Below are positions 46,742 through 56,485 of a stretch of 64,000 nucleotides of DNA, in pieces. Position numbers and translations under genes: made by a program. Origin of the DNA: Prochlorococcus sp. AG-347-M15. Its GTDB lineage: Bacteria; Cyanobacteriota; Cyanobacteriia; PCC-6307; Cyanobiaceae. The notes below the pieces were generated by a model. It searched no databases. It saw only the letters and a list, made by a program, of their open reading frames with translations, and was not told the origin of the DNA. The stretch is taken from contig QCCS01000002.1 of the NCBI GenBank assembly GCA_003281185.1, forward strand, positions 1-64,000, written 5' to 3'. The first letter of the stretch is position 1. Every line of letters begins with the position of its first letter.

Positions 46742-46921
46742 TTATGTACTTTCATAAGGCTGGCCCAATTCATCTCTTAACCTTCTAATTTTCTGTAAAA
46801 GTTTAAGTCTTCGACTTCTAGCAGTTAATGTCAAGAAAAATCTTAAAGGAAAATATATTAATGTCATAGCAATCGCAAGGATTGCGGTAAGAGTAAAAAT
46901 AAGATTATTTGTTTCTTCCAT
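46742..46921 (-). CDS. Small single-helix membrane protein (59 aa)
   Basis: Found by reading the 311-bp gap after fabG. The 59-residue frame starts MEETNNLIFTLTAILAIAMT at an ATG (46921), has one membrane helix (about 7-30), and ends in a basic, Arg-rich cytoplasmic tail with SRRLKLLQKIRRLRDELGQP. Its stop abuts the fabG stop. The combination of one helix and a positive tail is plausible for a real small membrane protein, but I do not recognise a family. Confidence 0.6.
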   Translation of the reverse strand: MEETNNLIFTLTAILAIAMTLIYFPLRFFLTLTARSRRLKLLQKIRRLRDELGQPYEST

Positions 46922-47052
46922 AACTTAAAGATACTCTTATTTGAGTTAATTTGTATGTATCGTGAAAAGAAATTCGGCTTTCCCCACTTAATTAAATATC
47001 CCTTAAAAATGATTCTATGGGAGATTAGAATAAGACTAAAGATTGAGTAAAC

Positions 47053-48753
47053 ATGGCTAAACAGTTAAGTTTTTCTAATGAATCAAGAGAAGCGCTAGAA
47101 AAAGGTGTGAATTTTGTAGCTAATGCAGTAAAGGTTACTATTGGGCCCAAAGCAAAAAACGTTGTAATAGAAAAGAAATTTGGTTCGCCGGATATAGTAA
47201 GTGATGGATCTACAGTTGCTAAAGAGATCGAAGTTGAAAACCCTATTTCTAATTTAGGTGCGAAATTAATAGAACAGGTTGCATCCAAGACAAAAGAGAG
47301 TGCAGGTGATGGTACAACAACTGCAACCATTTTGACTCAGAAGATGGTTCAGGAGGGATTAAAAAATATTGCTTCAGGTGCCAACCCTATGGAGTTAAAA
47401 AAAGGTATGGAGGCAGGCCTTGCTTTTGTCTTAGAAAAATTAAGTTCAAAAAGTATTTCATTAAGTGGTTCTGATATCCAAAAAGTTGCAACAGTTAGTG
47501 CTGGAGGTGATGAAGAAATTGGATCTATAATTTCGAAAGCAATGGACATTGTTACTTCAGATGGTGTAATAACTGTTGAAGAATCTCAATCATTAGAAAC
47601 AGAATTAGATATTACTGAAGGAATGTCTTTTGATAGAGGTTATAGTTCTCCATATTTCGTAACAGACCAAGAAAGACAAGTTTGTGAACTTGAAAACCCG
47701 AAAATATTAATAACTGATCAAAAAATCTCAACTTTAGTTGATCTAGTCCCAATACTTGAAGAAATTCAAAAGGCAGGCTCACCTTTTCTCATTCTTGCTG
47801 AAGATATTGAAGGAGAGGCTTTAACCACTCTGGTTTTGAATAAGAATAGTGGGGTTTTAAATGTAGCTTCCGTGAGGGCTCCGTTATTTGGTGAGAGAAG
47901 AAAAGCTGCCCTTGAAGATATTGCAATTCTTACAGGGGCTAAGTTAATTAGCGAAGATAAATCGATGACACTTGATAAAGTATCGATTAATGATTTAGGC
48001 AAAGCAAAAAAAATAACTATCACAAAGGATAAAACTACAATTGTTGCCTTCGAAGACACTAAAGATTTAGTTAAAGCGCGAGTAGAGAAATTAAAGAGGG
48101 AAGTTAATATAACTGAATCTGAGTATGATCAGGATAAAATCAATGAAAGAATAGCCAAACTAGCCGGAGGAGTAGCTCTTATCAAAGTAGGAGCTGCTAC
48201 AGAAACAGAGATGAAGTATAAAAAGTTGAGAATTGAAGATTCCCTTAATGCTACGAAAGCTGCTATCGAAGAGGGTGTTGTTTCTGGAGGAGGACAAACT
48301 TTAATTGAAATATCAAATGACCTTTTAAATTTAAGTGAAAAATCATCAGATGATTTAAGAACTGGGATAAATATAGTCAAAGAAGCCCTTTTGGAACCCA
48401 CCAAACAAATAGCAAAAAATGCCGGTTTTAATGGAGATGTAGTTGTCGCTGAAATTAAAAGACTTAACAAAGGCTTTAATGCTAATTCAGGAAAATATGA
48501 GGATTTAAAAGATTCAGGAATAATAGATCCAACCAAAGTAATAAGATTAGCTCTTCAAGATTCAGTATCTATTGCAGCTATGCTCCTCACAACAGAAGTT
48601 GCGATGGCAGACATTCCAGAGCCTGAAGCCGCGGCCCCTGGAGGTCCAGGTGGAGGAGATCCAATGGGAGGAATGGGTGGCATGGGAATGCCAGGAATGG
48701 GTGGCATGGGAATGCCAGGAATGGGTGGCATGGGAATGCCGGGTATGATGTAA
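47053..48753 (+). CDS. groL: Chaperonin GroEL (second, solitary copy type)
   Basis: A 60-kDa chaperonin that forms double rings for protein folding. The 566-residue protein has the ATP-binding [10 protein letters not shown] (87-96), the conserved [17 protein letters not shown] segment and [10 protein letters not shown] (near 405), and ends in a Gly-Met repeat tail. No groES precedes it, unlike the usual groESL operon, so this is probably the GroEL-2 type that cyanobacteria carry in addition. I see no clear CIRCE inverted repeat upstream. The ATG start follows a 131-bp gap. It ends in a shared hairpin with the converging gene. Confidence 0.94.
   Translation: MAKQLSFSNESREALEKGVNFVANAVKVTIGPKAKNVVIEKKFGSPDIVSDGSTVAKEIEVENPISNLGAKLIEQVASKTKESAGDGTTTATILTQKMVQEGLKNIASGANPMELKKGMEAGLAFVLEKLSSKSISLSGSDIQKVATVSAGGDEEIGSIISKAMDIVTSDGVITVEESQSLETELDITEGMSFDRGYSSPYFVTDQERQVCELENPKILITDQKISTLVDLVPILEEIQKAGSPFLILAEDIEGEALTTLVLNKNSGVLNVASVRAPLFGERRKAALEDIAILTGAKLISEDKSMTLDKVSINDLGKAKKITITKDKTTIVAFEDTKDLVKARVEKLKREVNITESEYDQDKINERIAKLAGGVALIKVGAATETEMKYKKLRIEDSLNATKAAIEEGVVSGGGQTLIEISNDLLNLSEKSSDDLRTGINIVKEALLEPTKQIAKNAGFNGDVVVAEIKRLNKGFNANSGKYEDLKDSGIIDPTKVIRLALQDSVSIAAMLLTTEVAMADIPEPEAAAPGGPGGGDPMGGMGGMGMPGMGGMGMPGMGGMGMPGMM
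48670..48741 (+). repeat. 3 x 24-bp tandem repeat encoding the GroEL Gly-Met tail
   Basis: Three copies of a 24-bp unit (48670-48693, 48694-48717, 48718-48741) differing only at the last base of copy 3, encoding the 8-residue unit GMGGMGMP. This extends the usual short GGM tail of GroEL, whose length affects the cavity. High DNA identity suggests recent expansion. Confidence 0.92.
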
Positions 48754-48771
48754 AAGCTAACTAGCTTTTTT
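48752..48771. terminator. Bidirectional hairpin between groEL and the repeat protein gene
   Basis: A 7-bp stem AAAAGCT (48752-48758) with AGCTTTT (48763-48769), a 4-base loop, and T on both sides. It overlaps both convergent stop codons, so it can end both transcripts. Confidence 0.6.
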
Positions 48772-49230
48772 ATCGTTGTTAATCCACTTTCTTAAATTTT
48801 TAATATAAGGTAGGGGTAATTTTGGGGTTTCAGTAAATTGATTTATTTTATTAGAATTTTGATTTTTGCTAGATATTTCATTGCTGCTAGAAGTTTCCAG
48901 ACCATATGATTCCCACTTTGTTTCTTCAATATTTTCAAAAGTTTTTGATAATTCAAGCTTAATTTGTTCTTGATTTTCTTCATGCACTTCATCAATTAAA
49001 GAGATGTGTTCTTGATTTTCTTCATGCACTTCATCAATTAAAGAGATCTGTTCTTGATTTCCTTCTGCACGCTGATTTTCTTTTTGTAGTGAACTATGGA
49101 TTAATAAATCATTTAATGAATCAATCCCGAATCTATGGACCCACTTAAGAACAACATTTTCTTTAAGCAATAAATTATTTTCTAAAGAAGCTTGTTTAAA
49201 AACTTCTATTAAATGATTTTTTAAAAGCAT
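48757..49230 (-). CDS. Hypothetical protein with 14-residue tandem repeats
   Basis: Not recognised. The 157-residue soluble acidic protein has an N-terminal helical part (about 1-50, MLLKNHLIEVFKQASLENNL start), then repeats of the 14-residue unit EVHEENQEHISLID (about 66-95), and a C-terminal basic end (LPYIKNLRKWINNDKKAS). The repeat is rich in Glu and Gln and should form an extended helix. It lies 7 bp from the ABC permease gene on the same strand and converges on groEL. Function is unknown; it may be a lineage-specific adaptor. Confidence 0.65.
   Translation of the reverse strand: MLLKNHLIEVFKQASLENNLLLKENVVLKWVHRFGIDSLNDLLIHSSLQKENQRAEGNQEQISLIDEVHEENQEHISLIDEVHEENQEQIKLELSKTFENIEETKWESYGLETSSSNEISSKNQNSNKINQFTETPKLPLPYIKNLRKWINNDKKAS
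48965..49062 (-). repeat. 42-bp direct repeats, about 2.3 copies
   Basis: Two complete 42-bp units at 48965-49006 and 49007-49048, identical but for one or two bases, and a partial third starting at 49049. On the minus strand they encode the 14-residue unit. Near-identity points to slippage or recombination. Confidence 0.92.
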
Positions 49231-49237
49231 AAAATTT

Positions 49238-50062
49238 CTAATTTAACTTTCTATTTAACAGAGGCCTTATAATAATCAAGGAAAAAACTGTTAAAGAAAA
49301 TAAAATTGAGATACAACTCTTACAAGTTAAATCACCATATGGGGCATGTAAAGCCACTAATTCTAAATCCATAGTTTGTGTATAGGCAGTCCTAATAGGT
49401 TCAATAGCAAAAGTTAATGGATTTAATGAAGCTAACCATCCCAACCAATTTGGCATAAAAGAGATTGGAGCTAAAGCAGTACTCGCAAATAGAAGAGGTA
49501 AATTTATTACGAATATAAGAGCGATTAATTCAATATGTCCCGGCAAAACAAACGCTAAACATAAACTTATTGATGTCACAAAAAGAACTAGTAAAATTAG
49601 TGTTGTAAATACAATTCCTAAACCATATAAGTTGGGCCATCCATAACCCAAAATGTATGAAACAATCATTATTACAATACTCTGAACAAAGCTCAAGATT
49701 GTTATGTAAAAAAAAGAAGATAAAACTATTGACAATCTACTGGTTAAAGGAGCCACGAGTAATCTATTAAGAAATCCAAACTCTCTATCAAACATTAAAG
49801 GAAGACCAGAGTTTAGGGCTCCGCTAAAAGCAGTAAAAACAATAAGTCCTGCTCCTAAAAAATTCCCATAAGAATCAACTCCTGGTAAAAAACCTTCAGG
49901 AGCTTTAGAGAATAATGCCCCAAATAAAAAAAGCCAAATTATTGGTTGTAATATTCCTGCTAAAAGAGTTGATGGTCTTCTTTTTAATTGAATAAATAAT
50001 CTCTTTGTTAAGGCAAATGTTTCTTGATATAAAAAAAATAAATTATACTGTTGTAATTCCAT
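49238..50062 (-). CDS. ABC-2 type exporter permease
   Basis: The membrane part of an ABC exporter (DrrB/NodJ-like). The 274-residue protein has six hydrophobic helices and the family signature FNREF-like segment in LPLMFDREFGFLNRLLVAPLTSR (read in two parts), which is the coupling helix, plus NPLTFAIEPIRTAYT near the end. The start is ATG. Its ATPase partner lies 47 bp upstream on the same strand. The substrate is unknown. ctaB and ctaA come next upstream, an arrangement recurring in cyanobacteria. Confidence 0.88.
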   Translation of the reverse strand: MELQQYNLFFLYQETFALTKRLFIQLKRRPSTLLAGILQPIIWLFLFGALFSKAPEGFLPGVDSYGNFLGAGLIVFTAFSGALNSGLPLMFDREFGFLNRLLVAPLTSRLSIVLSSFFYITILSFVQSIVIMIVSYILGYGWPNLYGLGIVFTTLILLVLFVTSISLCLAFVLPGHIELIALIFVINLPLLFASTALAPISFMPNWLGWLASLNPLTFAIEPIRTAYTQTMDLELVALHAPYGDLTCKSCISILFSLTVFSLIIIRPLLNRKLN

Positions 50063-50109
50063 AATTAGCAGTAATTAATATTAATTATAGTTAGTTAACC
50101 AAAAGTTTT

Positions 50110-51126
50110 TTATCGCATAGATTGCTTTGATTCTTTTTTTAGGTCCCTTTTCCCTGCCATAGAAATTTCAGCATCCAATAATGTTTTCCCAGTTGCCTGA
50201 AGATATACATCATCCAAGCTTGGCTGACTTTGGGTAAGAGAAAAAATTTCAAACTTTGAGAAGGCCAATTCCACTTTTAGCTTCGTAAGTAAATCTTTTT
50301 GCTTATCTGTTACGAAATTTATAGAGAAACCTTGAGCTTCATTTATGATAATCTGACTAATTCCATCTATTGAAGATAAAATTTTACATATATTTTTTGC
50401 TTCTTCCTGATTACTAAATTCTCTTACTTTCAAAGTAACTCTATCTCCTCCTAATTTATTTTTGAGCTCTGCAGGAGCACCTTTTGCTATAACTCTTCCA
50501 TCATCAATTATTACTAATCTGTCTGCCAATTTATCTATTTCATCAAGATAGTGACTACTTAAAATAATGGTCATTCCATTATTTCTTAAATCTTTTAAAA
50601 GTTGCCATATAATATTTCTACTTTCAATATCTAAACCAACTGTAGGTTCATCTAAAATTAATACTTGGGGTAAATGTAAAAGTCCAGCTGCCAGATCTAT
50701 TCTTCTTTTCATTCCCCCAGAATAAGTCCCGCACTTACGATCAATCCAATCATTCATTTCTAATTGATCTATTAATTTATTTATCCTTTCAAATTTTTTA
50801 TTTTTGTTGATGTGATATAAATCTGATTGAAAATCCAAAAGCTCTCGTCCAGTTAATATTTTATCAAGTGCAATGTCTTGGGCAACATAACCAATTAATT
50901 CTCTAATTTTCCTTGAATTTTTTATCAGATTAATATTATTTATAAAAACTTCTCCACTATCAGGCTCTATTAAAGTAGCGAGTATTTTTATTAGTGTTGA
51001 TTTGCCAGCACCATTTGGACCTAGTATTCCGAATAATGTGCCAGCTTCAATTTCCATCGATAAATTTTTTAATGCATTGATATCTGAATAAGATTTTGAG
51101 AGCCCTTTAACTTTTATATAATTCAT
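50110..51126 (-). CDS. ABC exporter ATP-binding protein
   Basis: The ATPase of the ABC-2 exporter. The 338-residue protein has Walker A GPNGAGKST (38-46), the Q-loop in GYVAQDIALDKILTG, the signature YSGGMKRRIDLA, Walker B LILDEPTVGLD and the H-loop SSHYLDEID. A C-terminal DUF4162-like regulatory part (about 225-320) is typical of exporters for drugs or polysaccharides. I chose the ATG at 51126 over an adjacent upstream TTG. It lies 39 bp downstream of ctaB on the same strand. Confidence 0.93.
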   Translation of the reverse strand: MNYIKVKGLSKSYSDINALKNLSMEIEAGTLFGILGPNGAGKSTLIKILATLIEPDSGEVFINNINLIKNSRKIRELIGYVAQDIALDKILTGRELLDFQSDLYHINKNKKFERINKLIDQLEMNDWIDRKCGTYSGGMKRRIDLAAGLLHLPQVLILDEPTVGLDIESRNIIWQLLKDLRNNGMTIILSSHYLDEIDKLADRLVIIDDGRVIAKGAPAELKNKLGGDRVTLKVREFSNQEEAKNICKILSSIDGISQIIINEAQGFSINFVTDKQKDLLTKLKVELAFSKFEIFSLTQSQPSLDDVYLQATGKTLLDAEISMAGKRDLKKESKQSMR

Positions 51127-51165
51127 CAAACTTACTATTTACTTAAAAAACATTTTACATCTAAT

Positions 51166-52167
51166 TTAATTACTAAGCAGGGATGCAATAGATAAAAATA
51201 TTTGCATAGATTGCTGCCCAAATTCTACGGATAATTGGGTTCTAGAAATTAATAACAAAAGACAAATGCCAAACATGTAGAGAATAGACCACCTAAAAAG
51301 AGACTTTGCTCTAGAAAGATCATCGGGAGATTTCTTTAATTCATTTATCAATTGCAAAAGTCTTCCATTAAATGGCAATAACAAAATTCCGTATAAGAGC
51401 CCCCCTTCAGGTAGAGCAAAGACTCCCATAATACTCATTAGAACTGTTGCCCATCCGTAACGGGAAATCGCATTAGCAGTAAAAACAGATCCTTTAACAG
51501 AAGGGAGCATAGGAATACCAACAGATGCATAATCATCCTTCAACAAAATTGCAAGTGCCCAAAAATGAGCTGGGGTCCATAACATTACTAAACCAAACAA
51601 CCACCAACCACTTAGACCTACATGCCCTGTGGCAGCAGACGCTCCAACTAAGGGTGGTATCGCACCAGCAACTCCTCCGAAAACAATATTTTTTGTTGTA
51701 CGAGGTTTCAAAATAACTGTATATAAAATTACGTAGCTAAATAAACCAAGAAGAGTTAAACCAGCAGCCAAATAATTTACACCACTTACTAAAAGCATAG
51801 AAGCTGCCAAAGTACATGATACGGCGGCTAAAAATACAGTCTCAGATGACAACTTTCCTGCTGGCAAGGCTCTTTTGCTAGTTCTTGTCATCCTCTTATC
51901 TAATTCCATTTCCCACAAGCAATTAAGAGCTCCTGCTGCTGCTGCTGCCAAAGCGCCTCCTCCTAGAGTGCAGATAAGTTTCGGAGAAGACAAAGGCCAT
52001 TCTTCTGTTAAAGCCATTCCTCCCAAAGTTGTAGCCAGTAAAAGTGGGATTAATCTAGGTTTTGCTACTTCAAGCCAAGGCGGCAAAGTTAATCTTTTTC
52101 TTGAAGGTACAACTTCATCCCTAATTGAAGATTTATAGTTCAACTTTTCTAAGTTACTACTGTTCAT
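51166..52167 (-). CDS. ctaB: Protoheme IX farnesyltransferase (heme O synthase)
   Basis: Adds farnesyl to heme b to make heme o, for cytochrome oxidase. The 333-residue UbiA-superfamily membrane protein has about nine helices and the Asp motifs [23 protein letters not shown] (near 81-103, in parts) and the second motif around [13 protein letters not shown]. The start ATG is in a 4-bp overlap with the ctaA stop, so the genes are translationally coupled. It produces the substrate of CtaA. Confidence 0.95.
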   Translation of the reverse strand: MNSSNLEKLNYKSSIRDEVVPSRKRLTLPPWLEVAKPRLIPLLLATTLGGMALTEEWPLSSPKLICTLGGGALAAAAAGALNCLWEMELDKRMTRTSKRALPAGKLSSETVFLAAVSCTLAASMLLVSGVNYLAAGLTLLGLFSYVILYTVILKPRTTKNIVFGGVAGAIPPLVGASAATGHVGLSGWWLFGLVMLWTPAHFWALAILLKDDYASVGIPMLPSVKGSVFTANAISRYGWATVLMSIMGVFALPEGGLLYGILLLPFNGRLLQLINELKKSPDDLSRAKSLFRWSILYMFGICLLLLISRTQLSVEFGQQSMQIFLSIASLLSN

Positions 52168-53138
52168 GAGTTGATACCGACCGTTTGGGGATTAAGGGAG
52201 TGGTTTAGAACTTTTTTGGTAAAAGGATTTCTAAAAATTAATGTTGTTAATATCGCAATAAATAAAGAGGCGTTAAGTTGATGACCGATAATAAAAATAG
52301 GTTCATTCAAATTTGTTTTAAGACTTAAAACACCCAAAGTAATTTGGGAAAACAAGAGAAAAATAAGTGTTGTTAGATATTTCCAATTTTCATTAAGCAA
52401 ACTTCTCTTATGAATTGCAATAGCAATAATCAATAAAATTGAGATAGCAATTGGAAAAGCAAATAATTTATGAGTATCTAGAATTAGACATTGTTTATTA
52501 GAAGATAAGCAAATGTGTGCTGACCAGGTTGATGAAAGCCTTACTCCAATAAAAGATTGAATAAGAGTAAGTAAAAGAGGAACAAAAAATAGTAATCTCC
52601 ACCAAATTAATGGTTCTTCAATGTAGTTATTTTCTAAATTTTGATTTATTGAAATTGTTGTAATGAGAAGTAGAAAAGCTATTAAAAGATGGCCAGTAAC
52701 AGTATATGAATCAAGCAGGTTTATTACTGTTAAAGCTCCAAAGGATCCTTGAACAATAACGAGAAAAAGTAATAATGAATAAGATTTAGGCAACCAATTG
52801 GGAATTTCATTTTTCCAAATAATTGAAAGTGCAAATTTAAAAAGAATTAATATTCCAATCAGAAAAGCATCTAGACGATGAAACCACTCTAGAAATACTC
52901 TTAGGTTCATATGTTTAAAAGGCAAAAATGATCCATAACATAATGGCCAATCTGGACAGGCAAGTCCCGCCTCCATGACTCTAGTAGCACCTCCAATTAC
53001 GATTAGTGCGATAAGTGCAAATACACTATGACTTCCCAACCTTTTAAAAATTGTCAGATATTTTGATTTATATAATTGGTTATTAATCAAATGGATAAAA
53101 CCTATTATTTTGCATAATAAATTAGATTCAAAAGCCAA
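52164..53138 (-). CDS. ctaA: Heme A synthase
   Basis: Oxidises heme o to heme a. The 324-residue membrane protein has about eight helices in two pseudo-repeats with the conserved Cys pair near [14 protein letters not shown] (residue 78 on), the helix-2 motif [14 protein letters not shown] with a heme His, and a second pair near [11 protein letters not shown]. It starts at TTG (53138), since no in-frame ATG is available. It is divergent from ctaC across 215 bp and overlaps ctaB by 4 bp. Confidence 0.93.
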   Translation of the reverse strand: MAFESNLLCKIIGFIHLINNQLYKSKYLTIFKRLGSHSVFALIALIVIGGATRVMEAGLACPDWPLCYGSFLPFKHMNLRVFLEWFHRLDAFLIGILILFKFALSIIWKNEIPNWLPKSYSLLLFLVIVQGSFGALTVINLLDSYTVTGHLLIAFLLLITTISINQNLENNYIEEPLIWWRLLFFVPLLLTLIQSFIGVRLSSTWSAHICLSSNKQCLILDTHKLFAFPIAISILLIIAIAIHKRSLLNENWKYLTTLIFLLFSQITLGVLSLKTNLNEPIFIIGHQLNASLFIAILTTLIFRNPFTKKVLNHSLNPQTVGINS

Positions 53139-53353
53139 ACATTAATTAAAAATTAATATGTTTAATTTAAAAAATAATTTACAAATTTAATCTTTTTTCC
53201 CTGACAATTAACTCTAAAAAGTTACTAATAATACTCCTTTTATTTCATAAATCTTAAGAAGTTGTGAATTTAAATGTTTTTCTTTTAACAAAGGATGCAG
53301 GATTAAAAAAATTGAATATCTTAAAAATATAAATACAAAATTTTAGAGATCAA
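53139..53353. promoter_or_regulatory. Divergent promoter region between ctaA and ctaC
   Basis: 215 bp with no gene; it must contain the promoters for the heme A genes and the oxidase operon. An AT-rich inverted repeat ATTAATT-AAA-AATTAAT at 53141-53157 lies just upstream of ctaA. In such AT-rich DNA that dyad may be chance. No -10/-35 pair is certain. Confidence 0.4.
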
Positions 53354-54157
53354 TTGTTAGATAAAAACATTTATTTAATACTAATTATTTCACTCGTTTT
53401 TGCTATATCTTTTTGGATTGGTTTTAATGTAAATTTGCTTCCAGCAGAAGCAAGTATTAATGCACCAATTTACGATGAACTTTTTAAAATTCTTTTCATT
53501 ACTGGATTAATTATTTTTATAGGAATGACAATAGCTGTTATTTATAGCTTATTTAAGTTCAGGAAAAGAAATGATCAGATAGGAGATGGTATAGCTTTAG
53601 AGGGAAATTTAAGCTTAGAAATTGTATGGACAATTATTCCTTCAATAATTGTTTTGTTAATAGGTTTATATAGTTACAACATCTACGATCGAATGGGAGG
53701 GATGAAAGAACTAAATCATAACCACGAAATGATGAGTTCTAATTCTGAAAAAATATGGGCGGGAATAAGTCAAACTTCTGATAATGAAATAGCAATAAAT
53801 AATTTATCAATTGAAGTTTCAGCTATGCAATTTGCATTTCTATTCAATTATCCCAAGGGAAATTTCATATCAGGAGAACTACACGTTCCTGTTGATCAAA
53901 AAGTATCAATGAAAATGGAATCCAAAGACGTCATTCATGCTTTTTGGGTGCCAGAGTTCAGAATTAAACAGGATATTATTCCTGGGCAACCTACTATTCT
54001 AAATTTCACACCTACAAAAGTAGGAAAATATCCGATAATTTGCGCAGAATTATGTGGCCCATATCATGGAGGGATGAGAGCCTCCATAATTGTTGAAGAA
54101 GAATCTGATTACAACGAATGGTTTAACAAAAATAAAAAACCAGAGGTAAATTTATGA
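53354..54157 (+). CDS. ctaC: Cytochrome c oxidase subunit II
   Basis: Accepts electrons from cytochrome c or plastocyanin through the CuA centre. The 267-residue protein has two N-terminal membrane helices (about 6-26 and 44-67, then 90-110 for the second) and a periplasmic cupredoxin domain. The CuA ligands are all visible: His195, Cys230, Cys234, His238 and Met241 within CAELCGPYHGGM. Start is TTG at 53354. Its TGA overlaps the ctaD ATG (ATGA), coupling translation. Confidence 0.96.
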   Translation: MLDKNIYLILIISLVFAISFWIGFNVNLLPAEASINAPIYDELFKILFITGLIIFIGMTIAVIYSLFKFRKRNDQIGDGIALEGNLSLEIVWTIIPSIIVLLIGLYSYNIYDRMGGMKELNHNHEMMSSNSEKIWAGISQTSDNEIAINNLSIEVSAMQFAFLFNYPKGNFISGELHVPVDQKVSMKMESKDVIHAFWVPEFRIKQDIIPGQPTILNFTPTKVGKYPIICAELCGPYHGGMRASIIVEEESDYNEWFNKNKKPEVNL

Positions 54158-55779
54158 CAATATCAATTGATCCACAAGAAACTAATAATGAAAGCCTTCA
54201 ACCTAAAGGCTGGCTTAGATACTTTAGTTTTAGCCTTGATCATAAAGTGATTGGGATACAATACTTAGTCTGCGGTTTTCTTTTCTATTTAATAGGAGGA
54301 ACCTTAGCGAGCGCTATAAGAATTGAACTAGCTAGTCCAATGTCTGACTTTATGCCGAGAGATGTTTATAACCAAGTTTTAACTCTACATGGAACAATAA
54401 TGATATTCCTTTGGATAGTGCCTGTAGTTAATGGTGCTTTTGGAAATTATTTAATTCCATTTTATGTAGGTGCAAGAGATATGGCATTCCCAAGATTAAA
54501 TGCTGTTGCTTTTTGGTTAATTCCTCCTTCGGGTTTGATGCTGGTAGCAAGCTATTTTGTTGAGGGTGCTGCTCAGGCAGGATGGACGGCTTATCCTCCT
54601 TTGAGCATAACTACTCCTCAATCGGGACAAATTATTTGGATTCTGAGCGTTCTATTACTTGGAGGCAGTTCTATATTCGGTGGAATAAACTTTATCGCAA
54701 CCATTATCAAACTAAGAAGGCCAGGATTAAAACTTATGCAATTGCCAATGTATTGTTGGGCAATGCTTGGTACAAGTCTATTAGTTGTTTTGTCAACTCC
54801 TGTTTTAGCAGGCACTTTAATTCTACTTAGCTTCGATATCATCGCTAATACAGGTTTTTTCAATCCTGTTTTAGGTGGCAATGTAGTAGTTTATCAGCAT
54901 TTATTTTGGTTTTATTCTCATCCAGCTGTATACATTATGGTCCTTCCTGCCTTTGGTTTAGTTAGTGAAATACTTCCTGTACATGCTAGAAAACCACTTT
55001 TTGGATATACAACAATGGTTTTTTCAATAATGGGGATAGTAGTTTTAGGTTTAGTTGTTTGGGCGCATCACATGTTTACGAGTGGAACTCCCCCTTGGAT
55101 GAGATTATTCTTTACTATCGCCACAGCATTTATTGCTGTTCCGACAGGTATAAAATTTTTCAATTGGGTTGCAACATTGTGGGGAGGTAAAATTTCCATT
55201 AATAGTGCAATGTTATTCTCTTGCGGATTTATTATAAATTTTGTTTTTGGAGGTATTACAGGAGTTGCTTTGGCACAGGTACCTTTCGATATTCACGTAC
55301 ATGATACCTATTTCGTTGTTGCCCATTTTCATTACATAGTTTATGGAGGGACTGTTTTTATTATTTTCTCTTCCATTTATCATTGGTTCCCTAAAGTAAC
55401 TGGAAAAATGCTCAATGAAAAATTAGGAATTTTACACTTTATCATTACTTTTATTGGATTTAACTTGTGCTTTGCTCCTCAACATTGGCTTGGTCTAAAT
55501 GGAATGCCAAGAAGAGTTGCAGAATATGATCCTCAATTCCAGTTCGTTAATCAAATTAGTAGCCTTGGGGCTCTGTTGATGGCTATAAGTACAATTCCTT
55601 TTTTAATTAACGTATTCCTTAGTGTGAGAAATGGGAAAAATGCTGGAGATAACCCTTGGAATGCTCTTACACCTGAATGGTTAACATCTTCTCCACCTCC
55701 AGTTGAAAATTGGGAAGGAGAAGCTCCATTAGTTGAAGAACCATATGGTTATGGTAAAGAAATTTCTGAAAAGAAATAA
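54154..55779 (+). CDS. ctaD: Cytochrome c oxidase subunit I
   Basis: The catalytic heme-copper subunit of the aa3-type oxidase. The 541-residue protein has 12 membrane helices, low-spin heme and CuB ligands in LTLHGTIMIFLWIVPVV, WFYSHPAVYIMVLPAFG (His-Tyr cross-link region), VWAHHMFTSG and HDTYFVVAHFHYIVYGG. All are intact. The D and K channels are in the normal form (NxxxxxxxxxxN pattern not checked in detail). It is followed 6 bp later by ctaE. The operon is ctaCDE. Confidence 0.97.
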   Translation: MTISIDPQETNNESLQPKGWLRYFSFSLDHKVIGIQYLVCGFLFYLIGGTLASAIRIELASPMSDFMPRDVYNQVLTLHGTIMIFLWIVPVVNGAFGNYLIPFYVGARDMAFPRLNAVAFWLIPPSGLMLVASYFVEGAAQAGWTAYPPLSITTPQSGQIIWILSVLLLGGSSIFGGINFIATIIKLRRPGLKLMQLPMYCWAMLGTSLLVVLSTPVLAGTLILLSFDIIANTGFFNPVLGGNVVVYQHLFWFYSHPAVYIMVLPAFGLVSEILPVHARKPLFGYTTMVFSIMGIVVLGLVVWAHHMFTSGTPPWMRLFFTIATAFIAVPTGIKFFNWVATLWGGKISINSAMLFSCGFIINFVFGGITGVALAQVPFDIHVHDTYFVVAHFHYIVYGGTVFIIFSSIYHWFPKVTGKMLNEKLGILHFIITFIGFNLCFAPQHWLGLNGMPRRVAEYDPQFQFVNQISSLGALLMAISTIPFLINVFLSVRNGKNAGDNPWNALTPEWLTSSPPPVENWEGEAPLVEEPYGYGKEISEKK

Positions 55780-55785
55780 AAACAT

Positions 55786-56388
55786 ATGACAACACTAGAT
55801 AGCTCAAAAGAAATTCAAAAAAATAATTCTGAAGTTAATGAAACACATGAAGACTTCAGAATGTTTGGTCTTATAACTTTCCTAATTGCGGACGGAATGA
55901 CTTTTGCTGGATTCTTTGCTGCTTATTTAACTTATAAAGCAGTAAATCCATTACCAGATGGTGCTATTTATGAATTAGAACTACCAATACCTACTCTCAA
56001 TACAATTTTGTTACTTGTTAGTAGTGCAACTTTCCATAAAGCAGGCAAAGCACTTTTAAAAGATAAAAACTCAGATTCCCAAAAATGGTTATTTTTTACT
56101 GCTTTTCTTGGAATTATATTTTTAATATGTCAATTATTTGAATATTTTCATTTACCTTTTGGATTAACCGATAATTTATTTGCAAGTACTTTTTATGCTC
56201 TTACTGGTTTTCATGGATTACATGTCACTTTAGGCACTTTAATGATTTTAATTATTGCTTGGCAATCGAGAATCAATGGCGGAAGATTAACAAGTCACAA
56301 TATGTTTCCATTGGAAGCTGTTGAATTGTACTGGCATTTTGTAGATGGAATATGGGTTGTTTTATTTATTATTTTGTATCTTTTATAA
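55786..56388 (+). CDS. ctaE: Cytochrome c oxidase subunit III
   Basis: Structural subunit of the oxidase. The 200-residue protein has five membrane helices, as in bacterial short forms, and the family end GLHVTLGTLMILIIAWQ and EAVELYWHFVDGIWVVLFIILYLL in parts (the WHFVDG motif is diagnostic). The start is ATG, 6 bp after ctaD. The operon seems to end here; a 97-bp gap precedes the cyAbrB gene. Confidence 0.95.
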   Translation: MTTLDSSKEIQKNNSEVNETHEDFRMFGLITFLIADGMTFAGFFAAYLTYKAVNPLPDGAIYELELPIPTLNTILLLVSSATFHKAGKALLKDKNSDSQKWLFFTAFLGIIFLICQLFEYFHLPFGLTDNLFASTFYALTGFHGLHVTLGTLMILIIAWQSRINGGRLTSHNMFPLEAVELYWHFVDGIWVVLFIILYLL

Positions 56389-56462
56389 AAAACTAAATTT
56401 CAAAAATAAATATATTTTTTATTAATTTATATTGCCACAGTTCTCCTTATTTAGTAAGAATA

Positions 56463-56468
56463 TATAAT
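56463..56468 (+). promoter_or_regulatory. Candidate -10 box for the cyAbrB gene
   Basis: A perfect TATAAT lies 17 bases before the ATG at 56486. A matching -35 element is not clear (TTCTCC at 56441-56446 gives a 16-bp spacer). This suggests a separate promoter and a very short leader. Confidence 0.4.
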
Positions 56469-56485
56469 TATGAATTTGTCAGATA

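Noticed and set aside
46922..47052. CIRCE element upstream of groEL
   Set aside because: No TTAGCACTC-N9-GAGTGCTAA-like dyad is visible in the 131 bp.
47349..48536. Several antisense frames inside groEL
   Set aside because: They are shadows of a strongly conserved coding gene and lack start signals or homology-like motifs.
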